Notes under the pieces: generated by a model
What the model saw: only the letters and a program-made list of their open reading frames with translations
The model's database searches: none
What the model was told of the DNA's origin: nothing
Assembly: GCA_946885335.1 (NCBI GenBank)
Contig: CAMPGG010000005.1
Coordinates: forward strand, 1 to 29,345
Reading direction: 5' to 3'
Origin: an uncultured Chitinophagaceae bacterium
Lineage (GTDB): Bacteria > Bacteroidota > Bacteroidia > Chitinophagales > Chitinophagaceae
DNA: 29,345 nucleotides
Shown: positions 1 through 7,534 of the stretch, in pieces
Position numbering within the stretch: the first letter of the stretch is position 1
How the letters are laid out: each line of letters opens with the position of its first letter
Program-made: the position numbers and the translations under genes

Positions 1-27
1 TGCGCTACCGGCCTGCGCTACTTCCCG
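1..27 (-). tRNA. tRNA-Pro, partial (5' end only, cut by window edge)
   Basis: Read on the minus strand from position 27, the sequence begins CGGGAAGTAGCGCAG and continues GCCGGTAGCGCA. This is the acceptor 5' strand and D-arm of a tRNA, with the conserved GGTAGCGC D-loop/stem. The C1-starting acceptor and this D-arm are typical of bacterial tRNA-Pro, but the anticodon lies outside the window, so the identity is inferred. It follows the tRNA-Ser gene by about 9 nt on the same strand, so the two probably share one transcript. Confidence 0.6.
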
Positions 28-36
28 AATATTTTC

Positions 37-128
37 TGGCGGTGAGGGCGGGATTCGAACCCGCGGTACAGTTTAACCCGTACGGCAGTTTAGCAAACTA
101 CTGATTTCAGCCACTCATCCACCTCACC
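37..128 (-). tRNA. tRNA-Ser (anticodon GCU)
   Basis: On the minus strand the acceptor strand GGTGAGG (from 128) pairs perfectly with CCTCACC, followed by discriminator G and an encoded CCA (37-39). The anticodon stem GTAGT/ACTGC closes the loop TTGCTAA, giving anticodon GCT (plus-strand 92-94), which reads AGC and AGU serine codons. A long variable arm (CGTAC pairing with GTACCG-type sequence) and the T-arm GCGGG-TTCGAAT-CCCGC complete a class II serine tRNA. It lies directly downstream of dnaA on the same strand and is followed by a probable tRNA-Pro. Confidence 0.95.
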
Positions 129-166
129 TTTCTGACTGAAACATTTTCCCTTGTTTTAAGGGGTGG

Positions 167-199
167 CAAAAATAAAGATTTGAAAATTAATAACCCAAA
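167..199 (-). promoter_or_regulatory. Promoter of the tRNA-Ser/tRNA-Pro transcript
   Basis: On the minus strand TTTG (199-196) is followed after 21 nt by TATTTTTG (174-167). This fits the Bacteroidota sigma-A consensus TTTG...TAnnTTTG in both boxes. Transcription would start near 160, about 30 nt before the tRNA-Ser 5' end. It sits just after the dnaA stop codon, so the tRNAs need not depend on dnaA read-through. I see no strong terminator hairpin between dnaA and this promoter. Confidence 0.55.
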
Positions 200-215
200 A
201 AACTATGGTAAATAA

Positions 216-1649
216 TTACATAGCTGCTAATTGCACCTTTTGTTGCAGTTCCAAAACATTTTCGCGGAACACCGTATCCGTATCCATCAGGTCTTTTACC
301 GTTTGGCATGAATGGATAACCGTGGTATGATCGCGGCCGCCAAAATGTTCACCAATTGTTTTTAATGAATTTTTGGTAAATGACTTGGCAAGGAACATGG
401 TAATCTGCCGGGCCTGAACTATTTCCCGCTTGCGGGTCTTTTGCAAAAGCTTGTCATAAGAAACATCAAAGTATTCACAAACCATCCGCTGAATAGTTTC
501 TATCGTGATCTCTTTGCTGGATGATTTTACAAAATTGCGTAATACTTTTTTAGCCAAATCAAGGTCAATTTCTCTCCTGTTAAGCGAAGATTGTGCCAAC
601 AAGGAAATTAATGCGCCTTCCAGTTCCCGTACATTATTGTTGATGTTGTATGAAATATATTTTACCACTTCCTTGGGCATATCCAAACCATCATTCTTCA
701 TTTTACGTTCAAGTATTTCTATGCGGGTATCATAATCCGGCACCTGCATGTCGGCACTAAGCCCCCAGCGAAAACGACTTAACAAACGTTCCTGAACACC
801 TTCCAGGTCTTTTGGTGATTTATCTGAAGTAAGCACCAACTGTTTACCTGATTGATGCAGGTGATTAAAGATGGCAAAGAAAGCATCCTGCGAACGCTCT
901 GCTTTATTAAAGAACTGCACATCATCAATGATCAGTACATCTATTAACTGGTAAAAATGGATAAAATCATTTATCGCATTATTACGGCTATGATCCATGA
1001 ACTGGTTGATGAATTTTTCCGAACTCACATATAAAACTACCTTATTGGTATGTAATCTTTTTACTTCATTACCGATGGCCTGTGCCAAATGTGTTTTTCC
1101 TAATCCAACACCACCATATATAACTAAAGGATTAAAAGAATTGGCTCCCGGTTTCTCAGCTACCGTTTTTCCGGCACGCCGGGCTACCCGGTTACAATCA
1201 CCTTCAATAAATGAATCGAATGTATAGATTGGATTTAACTGCGGGTCGATCTGCATTTTTTTAAGACCCGGAATCACAAATGGATTCTTTACAGGATTAT
1301 TTATGACAAGTGGAAAATCCATTTCGTTATTAGCGTATGTTTTGTACCCGTGACCTGGAACATTCATGGTCAAAGGTTTGTTCTGGGTATTGCCACTGTC
1401 TACCATGATGCGGTATTCCAATTGGGCTTCTTTACCCATCTCTCTCTTCAATGTCTTTGCTAATAAATTTACATAATGTTCTTCAAGATATTCGAAGAAA
1501 AATTGACTGGGCACCTGTATAACAAGAACATTATTTTTTACCGAGATAGGTTGTATTGGTTCGAACCAGGTTTTAAAATGCTGCCATTCAACAATATCCT
1601 TGATGATCCTTAAACAATTGGTCCAGATTATTTCAGCATTATTATCCAT
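216..1649 (-). CDS. dnaA: Chromosomal replication initiator protein DnaA
   Basis: DnaA binds DnaA boxes at oriC, forms an ATP-dependent oligomer, melts the adjacent AT-rich DNA and helps load the replicative helicase. The 477 residues show the whole family layout. Domain I (about 1-80) is followed by a linker (about 81-135). The AAA+ module has Walker A GGVGLGKTH (179-187), Walker B LIIDD (239-243), sensor I LTSDK (273-277) and an arginine-finger segment around 287-296. Domain IV holds the DNA-binding helix-turn-helix with signature GGRDHTTVIHSCQ (437-449). Length is normal. The ATG start gives the usual short N-terminus before the conserved W-x-x-x-(L/I) helix. The stop is 88 bp before tRNA-Ser on the same strand. 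A promoter candidate lies about 230 nt upstream. Nothing suggests damage or transfer. Confidence 0.98.
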   Translation of the reverse strand: MDNNAEIIWTNCLRIIKDIVEWQHFKTWFEPIQPISVKNNVLVIQVPSQFFFEYLEEHYVNLLAKTLKREMGKEAQLEYRIMVDSGNTQNKPLTMNVPGHGYKTYANNEMDFPLVINNPVKNPFVIPGLKKMQIDPQLNPIYTFDSFIEGDCNRVARRAGKTVAEKPGANSFNPLVIYGGVGLGKTHLAQAIGNEVKRLHTNKVVLYVSSEKFINQFMDHSRNNAINDFIHFYQLIDVLIIDDVQFFNKAERSQDAFFAIFNHLHQSGKQLVLTSDKSPKDLEGVQERLLSRFRWGLSADMQVPDYDTRIEILERKMKNDGLDMPKEVVKYISYNINNNVRELEGALISLLAQSSLNRREIDLDLAKKVLRNFVKSSSKEITIETIQRMVCEYFDVSYDKLLQKTRKREIVQARQITMFLAKSFTKNSLKTIGEHFGGRDHTTVIHSCQTVKDLMDTDTVFRENVLELQQKVQLAAM

Positions 1650-1875
1650 TACTTCGTAAAGCAGTTTTTTTAAATTGGGTAAATTCTATTTCCGGCTTAT
1701 TTAATTTTTCACAGTGTGTTGATAAAAAGATTTTTTTAGGACAGGGGAGCGAATATCTAAAATTCTTTGTTAGAAAAAAAATTTTATTAAACTGATTTTT
1801 TAACTACCCGATACGATGCATTTTGTCAAAAAAAATTTCACTTCTTCTTCCAAAAATTTATTCATTGTTATATCC

Positions 1876-1903
1876 CAAATCTAATATGAATACAATGTTG
1901 CAA
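1876..1903 (-). promoter_or_regulatory. Candidate dnaA promoter
   Basis: On the minus strand TTG (1903-1901) is followed after 17 nt by TAGATTTG (1883-1876), a full match to the Bacteroidota TAnnTTTG -7 box with a somewhat short spacer. It implies a dnaA leader of roughly 220 nt, which is long. A closer promoter with a weaker match cannot be excluded. Confidence 0.35.
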
Positions 1904-2142
1904 CATAAAGAAAAGGTGCATCTTATTCCCCACAAACGTTTGCTGATTTTTTTTCCTCAAATACCTGAATGTAGTTCTCCAGGTATTGCATCGAAATAAA
2001 GTAACCTTTTCAAGATAGCCATTATCTGTTATTACGGCAAGCAATTTTTTATTAATGAGTAAAAAAAAATACTGTATTAAAGATGGGTTGTATTTGTAAA
2101 AAAAATTACCTGTACACATTCATACTGCTTTACCTTTATCGC

Positions 2143-2175
2143 CTTACAAATTTTATTTTGTAAGATTTTTTTTAA
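2143..2175 (+). terminator. Perfect 8-bp hairpin with T-run upstream of the FAD oxidoreductase
   Basis: CTTACAAA (2143-2150) and TTTGTAAG (2157-2164) form a perfect inverted repeat with a 6-nt loop, followed at once by A and a run of nine T. In form it is a weak, AT-rich intrinsic terminator on the plus strand, but no plus-strand gene precedes it. It ends about 30 nt before the ATG at 2207, so it could instead be a leader attenuator or an operator palindrome. Function is unproven. Confidence 0.35.
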
Positions 2176-2206
2176 CCCTCGTTGCTTTCGGGATAAATAC
2201 CTGACC

Positions 2207-3760
2207 ATGCAAAAAAAGATCATATTACGACTACTGCCTTCTGAGGCAATGGACACAGCGATTATTAAACAAAAAATTGCTGCATCTGAAGGATGTAAGG
2301 ACAATGAAATATCCGGATATCATTTACTTAAAAAATCTATCGACGCCAGAAGCAAGCAACCTTATATACAGTTAACGGTCAATGCTTTCATTCATGAACC
2401 CTATATTGAAAACAAACCAGTCACATACACTTTCAATGATGTTCGGAATGCAAAAAAGAAAGTTGTTATCATTGGCGCCGGTCCTGCTGGTTTATTTGCG
2501 GCATTAACCCTCCTTGCAAAAGGCATTCAACCTGTTATACTTGAAAGAGGAAAAGATGTGCGATCCCGCAGACGGGATCTTGCCATGATGAATAAAGAAG
2601 GATTAGTAAATCCTGAAAGTAATTATTGTTTTGGCGAAGGTGGTGCTGGCACTTACAGTGATGGTAAACTATATACCCGCAGTAATAAAAGAGGAGATAT
2701 CAACCGCATACTGAACCTGTTAGTCCAGTTTGGAGCACCTCCAGCTATTTTATATGATGCGCATCCGCATATTGGTACAAATAAACTGCCTCACATAATT
2801 ACAAGCATTCGTCAATTAATTGAAGATTGTGGTGGAGTTTTTCTTTTTAATAAAAAAGTAATTGACTTTGTTATTGAAAATGAGCAAATAAAAAAAGTAC
2901 AAACTGCTGATGGTGATTGGTTTGAAGGAGAAGCCGTCATACTGGCAACCGGGCATTCGGCAAGAGATATTTTTTTTCTGATGCAAAACAAACAGTTATT
3001 AATAGAATTTAAACCGTTTGCACTAGGTGTGAGGGTAGAACATCCGCAAAATATCATTGATAATATACAATATCATTGTACGCACAGAAGCATTGATTTA
3101 CCTCCAGCCTCATATAGTTTAGTACAACAAGTTGCAGGCAAAGGTGTATTTTCCTTTTGCATGTGTCCGGGCGGCATCATTGCTCCTGCAGCAACCAACC
3201 CGGGCGAAATTGTTGTAAATGGCTGGTCACCCTCCAAAAGAAATAATCCCTTTGCAAATAGTGGAATGGTTGTAACAGTTGATGAAAAAGATGTTCAATA
3301 TTTTAAAAAACACCATGCTTTGGCTGGATTATACTTTCAACAGGCTGTAGAACAAAAAGCTTTTACAACCGGAGGTGGTAAACTGGTTGCACCGGCATTA
3401 CGTATGACTGATTTTGTTGAAGGAAAAATATCTTCTTCCCTGCCGGCATGTTCATATATTCCAGGTATTCAACCGGCTCCTTTAAATGAAGTGCTTCCAG
3501 CCTTTATTTTTAATAGTTTACAAAAAGCATTTGTTGAATTTGGCAAAAAAATGAAAGGTTATTTCACCCATGAGGCCGTTGTTGTAGCCACAGAATCAAG
3601 AACATCTTCTCCAGTGAGGATTCCACGGGGAACAGAATCTTTACATCATCCACAGGTGAAAAATCTTTATCCATGCGGTGAAGGTGCAGGCTATGCAGGC
3701 GGTATCATCAGTGCCGCTATGGATGGTGAAAGAGTGGCAAACAAAATAACATGCAATTAA
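2207..3760 (+). CDS. FAD-dependent oxidoreductase (COG2509-like, uncharacterised)
   Basis: This 517-residue flavoprotein resembles the broad family of NAD(P)/FAD-dependent dehydrogenases often annotated only as 'FAD-dependent protein'. After a roughly 80-residue N-terminal domain, which this family has and most flavoprotein oxidoreductases lack, comes the Rossmann FAD motif VVIIGAGPAGLFAAL (86-100) with the acidic end of strand 2 at E113-R114. A second conserved block is CFGEGGAGTYSDGKLYTR (141-158), typical of the family. An ATGH motif (247-250) follows, then the C-terminal FAD-contacting segment PCGEGAGYAGGI (489-500). It is probably cytoplasmic: no signal peptide or membrane helices are visible. 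Substrate and electron partner cannot be told from sequence. It stands alone, 143 bp before the ABC genes. The ATG start is preceded by a T-rich leader with no Shine-Dalgarno site. Confidence 0.85.
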   Translation: MQKKIILRLLPSEAMDTAIIKQKIAASEGCKDNEISGYHLLKKSIDARSKQPYIQLTVNAFIHEPYIENKPVTYTFNDVRNAKKKVVIIGAGPAGLFAALTLLAKGIQPVILERGKDVRSRRRDLAMMNKEGLVNPESNYCFGEGGAGTYSDGKLYTRSNKRGDINRILNLLVQFGAPPAILYDAHPHIGTNKLPHIITSIRQLIEDCGGVFLFNKKVIDFVIENEQIKKVQTADGDWFEGEAVILATGHSARDIFFLMQNKQLLIEFKPFALGVRVEHPQNIIDNIQYHCTHRSIDLPPASYSLVQQVAGKGVFSFCMCPGGIIAPAATNPGEIVVNGWSPSKRNNPFANSGMVVTVDEKDVQYFKKHHALAGLYFQQAVEQKAFTTGGGKLVAPALRMTDFVEGKISSSLPACSYIPGIQPAPLNEVLPAFIFNSLQKAFVEFGKKMKGYFTHEAVVVATESRTSSPVRIPRGTESLHHPQVKNLYPCGEGAGYAGGIISAAMDGERVANKITCN

Positions 3761-3903
3761 ATTTTTTGAAATTTGTTCTTGCCATCTATACATTAAATGC
3801 GTAATTATATTCATCTTAGATTTTAATGTTGTAAAATCTTTATTAAGTTCGCCACCATATAAATTAAACCAAACAAAAAAGCAAGCTGCTTTTATAAAGG
3901 CTT

Positions 3904-4839
3904 ATGAATAATCTACTTGAAGTAAAAAACCTTAAGAAATATTATGCAACCCAAAAAGCAGTAGATGATATCAGCTTTACTGTTGAAAGAGGAGGCATAT
4001 TCGGTTTATTAGGACCCAACGGAGCTGGCAAAACAACCTTGCTTCGAATGATCACAGGTATTTTTTATCCGGATGATGGTGAGATCTTATTTGATGGAAA
4101 ACCATTTGATGCACGCAAAGATGTGGCTCACATCGGTTACATGCCAGAAGAAAGAGGACTTTATAAAAAAATGAAAATCGGGGAACAGGCTTTATACCTT
4201 GCTCAACTCAAAGGCCTTGGACGTGCAGAAGCCATGGAAAAAATTAAATCATGGTTTGTACGACTGGAAATGCAAAACTGGTGGAACAAAAAAGTAGAAG
4301 ACCTGTCAAAAGGTATGTCGCAAAAACTGCAATTTGTAACAACCGTATTACATGAGCCCAAATTAATTATACTTGATGAACCCTTTAGCGGACTTGACCC
4401 GGTAAACAGCAACATCATTAAAGAAGAAATTTATAACCTGGCTCAAAATGGTTCCACAATTATTTTCAGTACGCACAGGATGGAGCAGGTTGAAGAAATC
4501 TGTGATCATATTGTACTTGTTAATAAAGGTTCCAAAATTTTAGATGGCACGGTTCAAAACATCAAACAGGATTTTAAAGAAAATCTATTTAGCATTGGTT
4601 TTGAACAAATTCCTGGAGTAGATGACACACAAATCTTTGAAGTGGTCAATCACAAAGACCAGTCATACATTCTGAAAATCAGGGACGGTTACAAACAGAA
4701 TGATGTGTTGCGATATTTTTTGGATAGAAATGCAGGCATTATTTCTTTTAATGAACTACTTCCATCGCTCAACGATATTTTTATCAAACTGGTTGAAGGC
4801 ACATCTATTACCCGCCAATTCCAGGAAACAACTGCTTAA
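3904..4839 (+). CDS. ABC-2 type transporter, ATP-binding subunit (NatA-like)
   Basis: This 311-residue protein is the nucleotide-binding subunit of an exporter. It has Walker A GPNGAGKTT (37-45), the ABC signature as LSKGMSQKLQ (134-143), Walker B LIILDEP (154-160) with the D-loop GLD, and the H-loop STHRM (189-193). The C-terminal ~90 residues match the extension (DUF4162 type) seen on ATPases of ABC-2 exporters such as the NatA/YhaQ group. The signature reads LSKGM rather than LSGGQ, which is common in this subgroup. The permease gene begins 9 bp after its stop, so they form one transcription unit. The substrate is unknown; Na+ or drug/lipid export by analogy with NatAB is only a guess. Confidence 0.93.
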   Translation: MNNLLEVKNLKKYYATQKAVDDISFTVERGGIFGLLGPNGAGKTTLLRMITGIFYPDDGEILFDGKPFDARKDVAHIGYMPEERGLYKKMKIGEQALYLAQLKGLGRAEAMEKIKSWFVRLEMQNWWNKKVEDLSKGMSQKLQFVTTVLHEPKLIILDEPFSGLDPVNSNIIKEEIYNLAQNGSTIIFSTHRMEQVEEICDHIVLVNKGSKILDGTVQNIKQDFKENLFSIGFEQIPGVDDTQIFEVVNHKDQSYILKIRDGYKQNDVLRYFLDRNAGIISFNELLPSLNDIFIKLVEGTSITRQFQETTA

Positions 4840-4848
4840 AAATTTATT

Positions 4849-6171
4849 ATGAATAAAACCTGGTTAATTATAAAAAGAGAATACCTGACACGTGTTCGCA
4901 AAAAGACTTTCATTCTTTCTACCATTCTTACTCCTTTATTGTTTGTGGGGATCTTTGCAGCCGTTACATACATTACGGTTCAAAATATGGATTCGGAAAA
5001 AGTGGCCGTTATTGATCCTAATAATTATTTTGATGGAAACCTGGAGAATGGAAAAACCATCACATTTGATTTTGTCAGTGGCGTTGATACTTCAAATTTC
5101 GAAAAGCAAGGTTATTCCGGCGTATTGATACCTCCACGTACTGCTTTTAATAATTCCGACAGTATTAAACTGATCACCTCAAAAAATTACGGCATGTCCG
5201 TGAGCGAAGGTATTCAGCGGCAGATAAACCGGGCCATGGAAAATAATATGATCAGCCGGGAACTGAACATCAAACCCAGCCAGATAGATTCTATAAAAGA
5301 CAGGGCAAAAGAAGTGCCTTATGCTGATATGATTAAAGGTGAAGGCGACGTATTAAAACAAGGAAATTCAGGTGTTGCTTTCGGTGTTGGTTATGCAAGT
5401 GGTTTTCTTATTTATATTACCCTGTTTATTTATGGAACCATGGTGATGCGAGGTGTAATGGAAGAAAAAACAAATCGCATAGCCGAAGTCGTTATATCGT
5501 CCGTTAAGCCTGTACAACTAATGCTGGGGAAAATTTTGGGAATTGGAGCAGTTGGCATCACCCAATTTTTAATGTGGATACTACTAATCGTAATATTCAG
5601 TACAATATTAGGTTCGCTGATATCTCCGGAAGTGATGGAACAGGTTCAGCAATCTCAAAACAATATGCCGGGAACAAGCCAGCAGGGTTCAGATGCTATC
5701 CGTGCATTGGCAAGCGCACAAATTGAATTGTCTTCCGTTAACTGGGGCATGATCATATTTTGTTTCCTGTTTTATTTTATTGGCGGATATCTTTTCTATG
5801 CTGCATTATTTGCCGCTGTGGGCAGCACGGTGAATGAAGATCCGCAGGATGCACAAAGCCTGATGCTTCCGATTACTATGCCGATCATCCTGGCCATTGT
5901 GATCATGGTAAATGCAGTCACCAATCCAAACAGTGCAATGGCAACCTGGTCAAGCATCATTCCTTTCTTTTCACCCATTGTAATGATGGCCCGAATTCCT
6001 TTTGGTGTACCTGGCACTGTGCCCTGGTGGCAATTGGGTTTATCTATGACATTACTGGTAGCCGGATTTTTCTTTACTACCTGGCTGGCAGCTAAAATTT
6101 ATCGCACGGGCATACTGATGTATGGTAAAAAAGCAACCTGGAAAGAAATGTTTAAATGGATCAGGCGATAA
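4849..6171 (+). CDS. ABC-2 type transporter, permease subunit (NatB-like, COG1668 type)
   Basis: This 440-residue membrane protein is the partner of the preceding ATPase. A first transmembrane helix (about 21-43, after the basic K-R-E-Y-x-x-R-V-R-K-K segment) is followed by a large extracytoplasmic domain (about 45-180). Five further helices lie near 183-200, 226-257, 299-325, 338-357 and 396-416. The cytoplasmic motif VMEEKTNRIAEVVISSVKP (203-221) is the coupling-helix signature of the ABC-2/NatB family. A polar loop rich in Gln, Asn and Ser (about 263-285) interrupts the membrane region. Start is ATG, 9 bp after the ATPase stop. Two tandem terminators follow the stop, closing the operon. 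Confidence 0.92.
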   Translation: MNKTWLIIKREYLTRVRKKTFILSTILTPLLFVGIFAAVTYITVQNMDSEKVAVIDPNNYFDGNLENGKTITFDFVSGVDTSNFEKQGYSGVLIPPRTAFNNSDSIKLITSKNYGMSVSEGIQRQINRAMENNMISRELNIKPSQIDSIKDRAKEVPYADMIKGEGDVLKQGNSGVAFGVGYASGFLIYITLFIYGTMVMRGVMEEKTNRIAEVVISSVKPVQLMLGKILGIGAVGITQFLMWILLIVIFSTILGSLISPEVMEQVQQSQNNMPGTSQQGSDAIRALASAQIELSSVNWGMIIFCFLFYFIGGYLFYAALFAAVGSTVNEDPQDAQSLMLPITMPIILAIVIMVNAVTNPNSAMATWSSIIPFFSPIVMMARIPFGVPGTVPWWQLGLSMTLLVAGFFFTTWLAAKIYRTGILMYGKKATWKEMFKWIRR

Positions 6172-6202
6172 GGTCAATTTGCAATTTGAAAATTTGAAAA
6201 AG

Positions 6203-6226
6203 AGGTAATCAAAATTTACCTTTTTT
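6203..6226 (+). terminator. First of two tandem terminators after the ABC operon
   Basis: AGGTAA (6203-6208) pairs with TTACCT (6216-6221) around a 7-nt loop. The flanking A-run and the T-run just after it lengthen the stem and supply the U-tract. It is weaker than the hairpin that follows 6 nt later. Confidence 0.5.
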
Positions 6227-6227
6227 A

Positions 6228-6257
6228 AAAGACCATCCAGTAAAGGATGGTTTTTTA
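6228..6257 (+). terminator. Second terminator after the ABC operon
   Basis: ACCATCC (6232-6238) and GGATGGT (6245-6251) form a perfect 7-bp stem with loop AGTAAA, followed by a T-run to 6256. This is a standard intrinsic terminator, 60 bp after the permease stop. Confidence 0.8.
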
Positions 6258-6357
6258 TTAAACGGTAGTATTTCCTGACTAATGGGGATAATAATTACGA
6301 ACGTTGTCGTACATTTATACCAGCAAATAAATATTAATCTATAAACAACTATTCAAT

Positions 6358-7005
6358 ATGAAAAAGCAATTGAAAAACGGAGCAGTGCTTATGCTGTTTG
6401 CAGGAACAGCTATTTTAATTAGTTCCTGGCAGGTGCCTGATCCTCAGCAACCTGTTGTTCCAACCGTAAAGTTTGAACAAACAGTTCCAGCCCCTGCATT
6501 ACCAAACACACCACCCGCTCCCCTAACCCCTCCCATGTTTGAAAAACCAATTTTTATTGAGTTTCAACCATGGATGGACACCGTTCCTGCACCAAAAAAA
6601 CCAAATAAAGTAGACCTGGATGCAGAATTAGAAAAATTAGATAAAGTAGAAGAGCATTTGGAAAAAGCTTTAAACGAAATTGACTGGGATAAAATAGAGA
6701 AAGAGATTTCCCAGGCAATGAAAAATATAGATACCAAAAAAATAGAACAAGAAATAAATAAGGCAATCAAGGAGATTGATATGGCTAAAATTGAATTAGA
6801 AACCAAAGAAGCCATTGCGAAAATTGATTGGGAAGAAATTGAAAGAGAACTAAAGAATGTGAAGGAGATTGAATTACCTAAAGTGCAAATAGAAATGGAA
6901 AAGGTAAAAGAAGAACTAAAAAAACTGAAACCTGAAATTGAAAAAGAATTGGAAAACGCAAGAAAAGAAATTGAAAAAAACCGGAAGGAATTAAAACAAC
7001 AATAA
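6358..7005 (+). CDS. Secreted Lys/Glu-rich helical repeat protein, function unknown
   Basis: I do not recognise a named family. The 215 residues begin with a signal-like segment (basic MKKQLKNG, hydrophobic core about 9-22). There is no lipobox cysteine; in fact the protein has no cysteine at all. A proline-rich stretch (about 27-83, many P, V, T, A) could act as a spacer. From about 84 to the end it is strongly charged and helical, dominated by K, E and I, with five units of about 16 residues (108-186) that each start with Ile-Asp or Ile-Glu. This suggests an extended helical rod or coiled coil outside the inner membrane. Similar charged tails occur in Bacteroidota M56/BlaR1-like peptidases, but no peptidase domain is present. 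The gene stands alone between terminators. Confidence 0.75.
   Translation: MKKQLKNGAVLMLFAGTAILISSWQVPDPQQPVVPTVKFEQTVPAPALPNTPPAPLTPPMFEKPIFIEFQPWMDTVPAPKKPNKVDLDAELEKLDKVEEHLEKALNEIDWDKIEKEISQAMKNIDTKKIEQEINKAIKEIDMAKIELETKEAIAKIDWEEIERELKNVKEIELPKVQIEMEKVKEELKKLKPEIEKELENARKEIEKNRKELKQQ
6679..6915 (+). repeat. Five tandem 16-residue protein repeats within the helical protein
   Basis: Residues 108-123, 124-139, 140-155, 156-170 and 171-186 align as units beginning ID or IE: IDWDKIEKEI, IDTKKIEQEI, IDMAKIELET, IDWEEIEREL and IELPKVQIEM, each followed by six or so K/E/A-rich residues. The fourth unit is one residue short. The DNA copies have diverged, so the repeat is visible in protein rather than as identical DNA. 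Confidence 0.75.
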
Positions 7006-7023
7006 TACCTGATCGTTAAACCA

Positions 7024-7059
7024 AAAAAAAAGCGGGATGTAATTGCATCCCGCTTTTTT
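7024..7059. terminator. Bidirectional terminator between convergent genes
   Basis: AGCGGGATG (7031-7039) pairs with CATCCCGCT (7046-7054) with an A-run before and a T-run after. It can therefore stop transcripts from both sides. It lies 26 bp after the helical repeat gene and just beyond the stop of the convergent gene at 7076. Confidence 0.92.
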
Positions 7060-7075
7060 ATGCTAAAAGATTTAT

Positions 7076-7477
7076 TTAGTTGGAGAAATGAAATGGTGAT
7101 GGAATGGTACCATATTCATCCTCGATCATTTCAATATCAAGTAAAAAAGTTTCATCGATTTTTACGACCACTTTTTCACGGGTAACTTTTTTATATCCTG
7201 TTTTTTGAAAAATTAAAGTATACGTTCCGGGTTTTAAATCATCAAATGCATAATTGCCTTTTGTATCAGAGGTAACAACTTTTTCCCTTTTTGCATCGAG
7301 GTAAGCAATGATGTTTACATCTTTAATAGGTTTCTTTGATTCTGCGCTATTGATAGCACCATTGATGATATTCTTTTTTGCCGGATTTGTTTCTGGAGCA
7401 ACAATATCATTGGCCTGGGAGAATAAAAATCCAAATAAGCAGAAGCTTACACAAAGGATTAATTTATATTTTTTCAT
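7076..7477 (-). CDS. Small secreted carboxypeptidase-regulatory-like (beta-sandwich) protein
   Basis: The 133-residue product starts with a clear signal peptide (MKKYKLILC... to about SQA, residue 22). A single carboxypeptidase-regulatory-like/CNA-B-like fold covers about 38-116. Its marks are the N-terminal strand INGAINSAESKKPIKDVNI, the central SDTKGNYAFDDLKPGTYTL (70-88) and the following G-Y pair (94-95). Such domains in Bacteroidota are small seven-stranded sandwiches, often on outer membrane receptors; here the domain stands alone. I chose the ATG at 7475-7477; an in-frame TTG three codons upstream would only add MYR. The role is unknown. The gene is last in a minus-strand run after the nitronate monooxygenase-like gene, with a TAnnTTTG-like box (TATTTTTG, 7532-7525) in the gap that may give it its own promoter. 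Confidence 0.8.
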   Translation of the reverse strand: MKKYKLILCVSFCLFGFLFSQANDIVAPETNPAKKNIINGAINSAESKKPIKDVNIIAYLDAKREKVVTSDTKGNYAFDDLKPGTYTLIFQKTGYKKVTREKVVVKIDETFLLDIEMIEDEYGTIPSPFHFSN

Positions 7478-7534
7478 GCGATACAATTTAAAATGATGAA
7501 TTTTCCTCGCACACTTTCCCGTTTCAAAAATAGG

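Larger units (their letters stand above)
1650..2206. other. Gene-free AT-rich region between divergent dnaA and the FAD oxidoreductase
   Basis: These 557 bp hold no convincing gene. The short open frames here have no recognisable family and a composition like random AT-rich DNA. The region has long A and T runs, one single-mismatch DnaA-box-like site (1717-1725, TGTTGATAA on plus), a minus-strand promoter candidate for dnaA (1876-1903) and a palindrome with a following T-run (2143-2175). Position and AT content would suit an origin of replication, but I do not see the cluster of DnaA boxes that would support the call. Confidence 0.5.

Noticed and set aside
1717..1725. DnaA-box-like TGTTGATAA as evidence for oriC.
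   Set aside because: One single-mismatch site in an AT-rich region is expected by chance; no cluster or spacing pattern was found.
1868..2119. An 83-residue minus-strand open frame (and an overlapping one at 2077-2304) in the gap before dnaA.
   Set aside because: No recognisable family, low-complexity F/L/N-rich content, overlap with the dnaA promoter candidate and the start of the FAD oxidoreductase; looks like chance in AT-rich DNA.
6679..6915. CRISPR-like or DNA tandem repeat.
   Set aside because: The regularity is at protein level inside an open frame; the DNA units are diverged and there are no spacers.
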